Positions 6,985 through 9,642 of a stretch of DNA of 9,642 nucleotides are shown in pieces. Positions within the stretch are counted from its first letter, which is position 1, and each line of letters begins with the position of its first letter. Origin of the DNA: Eubacterium sp. UBA3720 (GTDB lineage Bacteria; Bacillota; Clostridia; Lachnospirales; Lachnospiraceae); NCBI GenBank assembly GCA_002371335.1, contig DFHP01000065.1:1-9642 (forward strand), written 5' to 3'. The translations under genes and the position numbers were made by a program. Below the pieces are notes generated by a model, which searched no databases, was not told the DNA's origin, and saw nothing but the letters and a program-made list of their open reading frames with translations.

Positions 6985-7041
6985 GATATAAGGCTATTGC
7001 TTTGAAAGCAGCGGAACGTTTGTAAATTCAATTCTACAAAC
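6985..7041. repeat. Cluster of short inverted repeats at a remnant junction
   Basis: Between the DUF4143 and phosphodiesterase remnants there are three small palindromes. These are an AGCCT/AGGCT pair near 6977-6996, TGCTTT-G-AAAGCA near 6999-7011, and GTTTGTA (7018-7024) paired with TACAAAC (7035-7041). None is followed by a clear U-run. They may be decayed mobile-element ends; nothing firmer can be said. Confidence 0.3.
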
Positions 7042-7420
7042 TTGAGAAATTATGTTTTTTGTATAGCGTTGTTGAACGAAGTCGAAAAGCATTGAGAACT
7101 TCATCAAATTCATTCTTGAACGCCTGTGTTTTCAGGTCGCCGCGGTGATCCGTCCAAGAAGAGAAGAACCCTTTTCCCCTCAATGGATAAGTTTTTCCCT
7201 TGTCTGCAGTATATCCATATTCAACATCCATTTGTTTTAATTCAGCCATTGTATAATCCTGCACTTCACCCTCAATACCGCATCGAAACAGCAGTGTCGA
7301 ATCATGAAACACAGCAAGTTGATTGTCTTTTGAACACTTAACATCAAACTCTACTGCATCTGCGCCTAAATCAAAAGCGGCTTGCATTGATGGAATAGTA
7401 TTTTCAATAAAGCCATGTAC
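7034..7420 (-). pseudogene. Glycerophosphodiester phosphodiesterase remnant, 5' and 3' truncated
   Basis: The frame encodes the N-terminal third of a glycerophosphodiester phosphodiesterase (hydrolyses glycerophosphodiesters to glycerol-3-phosphate and an alcohol). The blocks ENTIPSM, FDLGADAVEFDVK and LAVFHDSTL hold the metal-binding Glu/Asp and catalytic His. The upstream HRG block, with the essential His-Arg pair, is missing: the frame reads VHGFIENTIP and then enters a terminator stem. Family similarity continues through YTADKGKTYPLRGKG and stops there. The remaining 45 or so residues (about FFSSWTDHRGDLKTQ to the stop) I do not recognise, and they look like a fusion with other sequence. 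Intact enzymes are about 240-300 residues, so this copy cannot be active. Confidence 0.72.
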
Positions 7421-7421
7421 T

Positions 7422-7453
7422 AAAAACAGCCCCGAGGTTTTGCCTCAGGGCTG
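7422..7453 (-). terminator. Strong rho-independent terminator (minus strand)
   Basis: On the minus strand CAGCCCTGAGG, loop CAAAA and CCTCGGGGCTG form an 11-bp GC-rich stem with one T-G pair, followed immediately by TTTTT. It would stop transcripts coming from the transposase side. It sits exactly at the broken 5' edge of the phosphodiesterase remnant. Confidence 0.88.
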
Positions 7454-7657
7454 CTGCCATGTATCTTTTTACTGCTTCTCGCTGCGCATTGTCGGGAACG
7501 ACATTTCTTCAAATTTATAACCATCCATATCGCTTTTGATCCTCTCGTTTCAGCTCTTTACATATAGCTGTAATAATTTGAGATATCGTAGATTGTTATG
7601 TATCTTGTTTCTTTTGATGTATGTTTTGATGTAAGTAATGTAATTTTGGCATCATTG
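7454..7657 (-). other. About 200 bp of decayed sequence between istA remnant and terminator
   Basis: No intact gene is seen. One short minus-strand frame ends at a TAA at 7469-7471, 16 bases before the terminator. It contains MDGYKFEE preceded at a distance by GAGAGG; this octet resembles the start of Mrr-type restriction-endonuclease domains, but only about 20 codons remain. Another frame over the same bases reads VPDNAQREAVKRYMAAAL and runs into the terminator stem. At 7610-7633 a 12-base unit containing TTTTGATGTA is repeated in tandem with one mismatch. Confidence 0.3.
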
Positions 7658-8158
7658 CTATAATAAGTTTCGTAAATATTTTTGATCAGGGTGTCCGACT
7701 GGAGCAGGGCTGTGCGCCTGCCTTATATATGCTTCCTTATGAATATCCTCCATCTCCCTGACAAGTCGCTTAACTGTAGAATAGCTGATATCAAAACCCT
7801 GTTTGACCAGATATCCATGGATATCTGTTTTTCGCATCTGCTGTTTGCACCGGCCTGTCAGTCGTTTCTCTTCATTCTCCGCCAGACATTTGCAGATGAC
7901 TTCCTGTGCCTCCGTTGCAGATGCCTTTGGCCCTCTGTTCTTGCAGTTGCAGGCGGTTTTTTCCACAATGGTCGCAATCAGCGTATTCGGATCTGTTCCC
8001 GGTTCCTGCTCAATCACTGCCTTTAATTTCTCTTCATACTCATTCACATATTTATTGACCGTGTTCTTATCGATACCAAGATCTTTGGCGATCTGACGGT
8101 TGCTGTCATTGTTGACATGCCTGAGTATGATCTGCTGTTTCTTGATCAAATCGATCAC
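7658..8158 (-). pseudogene. istA: IS21-family transposase IstA, N-terminal remnant
   Basis: This is about 166 residues of an IS21-type transposase, against about 400-520 for intact IstA. The N-terminal helix-turn-helix is clear (SNRQIAKDLGIDKNTVNKYV). It is followed by the second DNA-binding segment YLVKQGFDISYSTVKRLVRE and the conserved EAYIRQAHSP that leads into the catalytic core. The frame then runs APVGHPDQKYLRNLL to a stop, unlike the F-D-x-G sequence expected, so the element is broken near 7700 and the DDE domain is gone. No istB partner is present. I prefer the GTG at 8156-8158, preceded by AAAGGAGA; a TTG at 8206 would extend it by 16 residues. Its ribosome binding site lies in a long hairpin (8168-8201). 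Confidence 0.75.
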
Positions 8159-8324
8159 TTCTTTTCTGTCTCCTTTCGGCTTTCTATAGCCAAAAGGAGA
8201 CCGCAATTTTTGCTTGGAAATGACTGAATTTTCAATGAGCCGGCTGACTTAGTTTTAGATTACCAAATACAGGTGCCGTTGTGGTAGGCGGTGAATATTC
8301 AGTTTTCATGGGGAGCGGGCGACA
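7690..8324 (-). mobile_element. Truncated IS21-family element, left end retained
   Basis: The istA remnant is preceded by about 166 bp of non-coding sequence that looks like an IS21-type left end. On the minus strand it would start TGTCGCCCGCTCC at 8324. Two related AT-rich motifs follow, TGAATATTCA (8292-8301) and TGAATTTTCA (8225-8234, plus-strand reading), consistent with the multiple terminal repeats bound by IS21 transposases. The right part of istA, all of istB and the right end are missing. The outer boundary at 8324 is a proposal from the TGT and the repeat pattern; the inner boundary near 7690 is where IstA similarity stops. Confidence 0.5.
8168..8201 (-). promoter_or_regulatory. Hairpin covering the istA ribosome binding site
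   Basis: On the minus strand GTCTCCTTTTGGC and GCCGAAAGGAGAC can pair over 13 bp with one G-U pair, closing an 8-base loop. The 3' arm contains AAAGGAGA, the presumed ribosome binding site about 10 bases before the GTG. Any transcript entering from upstream would fold this way and hide the site. Confidence 0.65.
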
Positions 8325-8346
8325 GTACCATTGACTATCACCCGCT
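8314..8346. repeat. Imperfect inverted repeat spanning the outer IS end
   Basis: AGCGGGCGACAGT (8314-8326) and ACTATCACCCGCT (8334-8346) pair at 11 of 13 positions around the 7-base spacer ACCATTG. The left arm is the presumed IS terminus; the right arm lies outside it, 30 bases beyond the stop codon of the membrane methyltransferase. It may be two element ends head to head, or a hairpin at the end of the methyltransferase transcript. There is no clear U-run on the minus strand. Confidence 0.55.
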
Positions 8347-8375
8347 TTGTTGTCCATTAGACAAAGAAGAATTTA

Positions 8376-8897
8376 CTAGATATAGCGTCTTACTCTTTTC
8401 ATGTATTGCTCATAGGGTACTCCAAATTTTTCCAAACACCATCTCTCCTCCGCAAGAATTATCCAATGGGCAGAGATTTGAAATATGCATACTATTCCAA
8501 GCAGTATCAGTGATTGGGTCAATATAGTCATTCCTAAAAAGCACACAAAGTAGGCTACGTACATAGGATTGCGAGAAAACTTATATATCCCATTAGTGTT
8601 CAATCCCGTATCATCAGGAAACGAGAAATTAACCACTGTTACGATACATAAGCAAAGTCCCAGAAGATAGCATACTAATCCCGCATAAAATTTCAATGAG
8701 AAGTCTACTTTAATCGCAAGAAAAAGCAGATAGACGAATACTCCTACATTTGATGTTTGATAGATGCAATATGCGATTCTTTCCTTTCCCCGAACTGGTG
8801 CAAAATAAGCTGCCCGACCTATGGCGTTTTTATTTAGGGCCGGCATCAGAGCAAATCTTATAAGCAAGAACGGAATCAACAACAAAATGCCATTCAT
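8376..8897 (-). CDS. Membrane methyltransferase, ICMT/PEMT-like (isoprenylcysteine carboxyl methyltransferase family)
   Basis: This is a 173-residue integral membrane protein with about four to five hydrophobic segments (around residues 3-20, 50-63, 70-91, 112-145). The C-terminal half has the SAM-binding signature of the ICMT/phospholipid-methyltransferase superfamily: GIYKFSRNPMYV (103-114), then paired Glu E150-E151 and the tail FGVPYEQYMKRVRRYI. The family methylates carboxyl groups or lipid amines at the membrane; bacterial substrates are mostly unknown, so none is assigned. The ATG at 8895-8897 follows CGGAG by ten bases. An in-frame ATG at 8957 would add 20 polar residues and overlap the upstream gene. 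It sits 49 bp behind a soluble methyltransferase gene and is probably cotranscribed with it. It appears complete. Confidence 0.82.
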   Translation of the reverse strand: MNGILLLIPFLLIRFALMPALNKNAIGRAAYFAPVRGKERIAYCIYQTSNVGVFVYLLFLAIKVDFSLKFYAGLVCYLLGLCLCIVTVVNFSFPDDTGLNTNGIYKFSRNPMYVAYFVCFLGMTILTQSLILLGIVCIFQISAHWIILAEERWCLEKFGVPYEQYMKRVRRYI

Positions 8898-8946
8898 GTT
8901 ATTTTCGCTCCGTGATTTCCGATTTATTTGTTCTCCAAACGGGTAT

Positions 8947-9642
8947 TTATGCCTCAAGTTCGTATAGGCGGTATATCTTTCGGTATAGCTTGCCGGTAAA
9001 CAGCAGATTGAAGAACAGCCTTTCGATTAGCGTAAGCTCTTTGACAAGCGCAGCGGGAGTGAAGCTGTGTTCCTTTACAAATCTGATTCGAAGTCCATCG
9101 ATAATGCTCTCGATAGTATCTATCCCATACAACTTCGTAACGCCAACATCATTGACAGGGTTTTTATATTTCGATGCTTTGACACCGAATTTGGTATATA
9201 CATCCATCAGAATATGAAGTTCCCGATACTTTTTATTAAGCGCCTGCAATAACCCCCATACCTGGCTGTTGGTCAGATACATGCTAAGCCCCTCGAGGAC
9301 AACGATGGCTGTATCACAATCAGGGAGCGATTCAATCTGCTCAGGTCTGGACGCGTCCAAAGCCATCATATGGTACGTTTCATTTTCCCGAAAGTACTTC
9401 TTGCGAATCTCTATGACGTCCGAAAGATCACAGTCCACCCACTCAGAACAGGGAGTTTTTACCCTCATATTCCTGCTGTCAAGTCCGCACCCAATATGAA
9501 GTACCAACGCATCGCTGCTTTGCAGCAGCATTCTTTCTGTCCAGTCGTCGAACACACGGGCTCTCATAGCCATATTGTAAGCAAGCCATTTTGACCTGGA
9601 CTTACCTCGAATTGGGAAGGCTTCTTCTTTCCATATTCTCTC
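8947..9642 (-). CDS. SAM-dependent methyltransferase, leucine carboxyl methyltransferase (LCM)-like; 5' end off window
   Basis: The frame is open to the right edge and gives 231 residues. The first ATG visible in frame (9573) is internal, because family-like sequence (FPIRGKSRSKWLAYNMAMRAR) continues upstream of it. The SAM-binding motif I is VLHIGCGLDSR, followed by the acidic strand-2 motif WVDCDLSDVIEIRKKYF, the motif YHMMALDA, and VVLEGLSMYL, all in the order typical of the LCM/PPM1-like family. Intact members of this type are about 260-280 residues, so roughly 30-45 residues lie outside. Bacterial members methylate small carboxylates or natural products; the substrate here cannot be told. 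Pairing with the membrane methyltransferase downstream suggests one two-gene unit. Confidence 0.85.
   Translation of the reverse strand, partial: ERIWKEEAFPIRGKSRSKWLAYNMAMRARVFDDWTERMLLQSSDALVLHIGCGLDSRNMRVKTPCSEWVDCDLSDVIEIRKKYFRENETYHMMALDASRPEQIESLPDCDTAIVVLEGLSMYLTNSQVWGLLQALNKKYRELHILMDVYTKFGVKASKYKNPVNDVGVTKLYGIDTIESIIDGLRIRFVKEHSFTPAALVKELTLIERLFFNLLFTGKLYRKIYRLYELEA

Noticed and set aside
7422..7520. Frame reading VPDNAQREAVKRYMAAALRQNLGAV as a gene end
   Set aside because: The last part is simply the translation of the terminator stem, there is no start codon, and an in-frame stop lies just upstream.
7610..7633. 12-bp tandem duplication as a CRISPR-like or regulatory array
   Set aside because: Only two imperfect copies without spacers; it is too short to mean more than a local duplication.
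8349..8366. Small inverted repeat (TTGTC/GACAA) after the membrane methyltransferase as its terminator
   Set aside because: The stem is only five or six AT-rich pairs with no U-run on the minus strand.

Overview
The window reads as chromosomal DNA of a low-to-moderate GC Firmicute, most likely a gut-type Clostridia/Lachnospiraceae member. This is inferred from strong GGAGG-type ribosome binding sites, a Bce-type peptide-antibiotic module, a TraX-family membrane protein, an IS21-type transposase remnant and a DUF4143 remnant. No taxonomic marker gene is present. Every gene I can support lies on the minus strand, so transcription runs from high to low coordinates.

Region 1 (9642 down to 8376) holds two methyltransferase genes in tandem: a cytosolic leucine-carboxyl-methyltransferase-like SAM enzyme whose 5' end runs off the window, then a small membrane ICMT/PEMT-like methyltransferase.

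Region 2 (8346 down to about 5840) is a gene graveyard. It holds the left end and first third of an IS21-family istA transposase, with a hairpin that buries its ribosome binding site. Below this lie a decapitated glycerophosphodiester phosphodiesterase, the C-terminal part of a DUF4143 ATPase, the middle of an ACMSD-like amidohydrolase, and an unplaced fragment. Two convincing intrinsic terminators (7422-7453 and 6154-6190) survive among the fragments.

Region 3 (5584 down to 3025 and on to 1124) is the intact core. It encodes an OmpR-family response regulator with a TTG start, an intramembrane-sensing histidine kinase overlapping it by ATGA, and, after a 141-bp promoter-containing gap, an ABC ATPase and a 10-TM FtsX/BceB-type permease with a roughly 200-residue extracytoplasmic domain. 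This is the standard layout of a Bce-type antimicrobial-peptide sensing and resistance module: the permease senses peptide, the kinase and regulator respond, and the regulator probably activates the transporter promoter through the palindrome and repeats at 3852-3885.

Region 4 (1107 down to 1) has a TraX-family membrane protein 16 bp behind the permease, then the N-terminus of a second response regulator that leaves the window.

I see no tRNA, rRNA, CRISPR array or intact mobile element. I found no demonstrably new system. The items most worth a second look are the candidate operator of the Bce transporter, the ribosome-binding-site-masking hairpin of the transposase, the head-to-head repeat at the IS end, and the uncharacterised methyltransferase pair.
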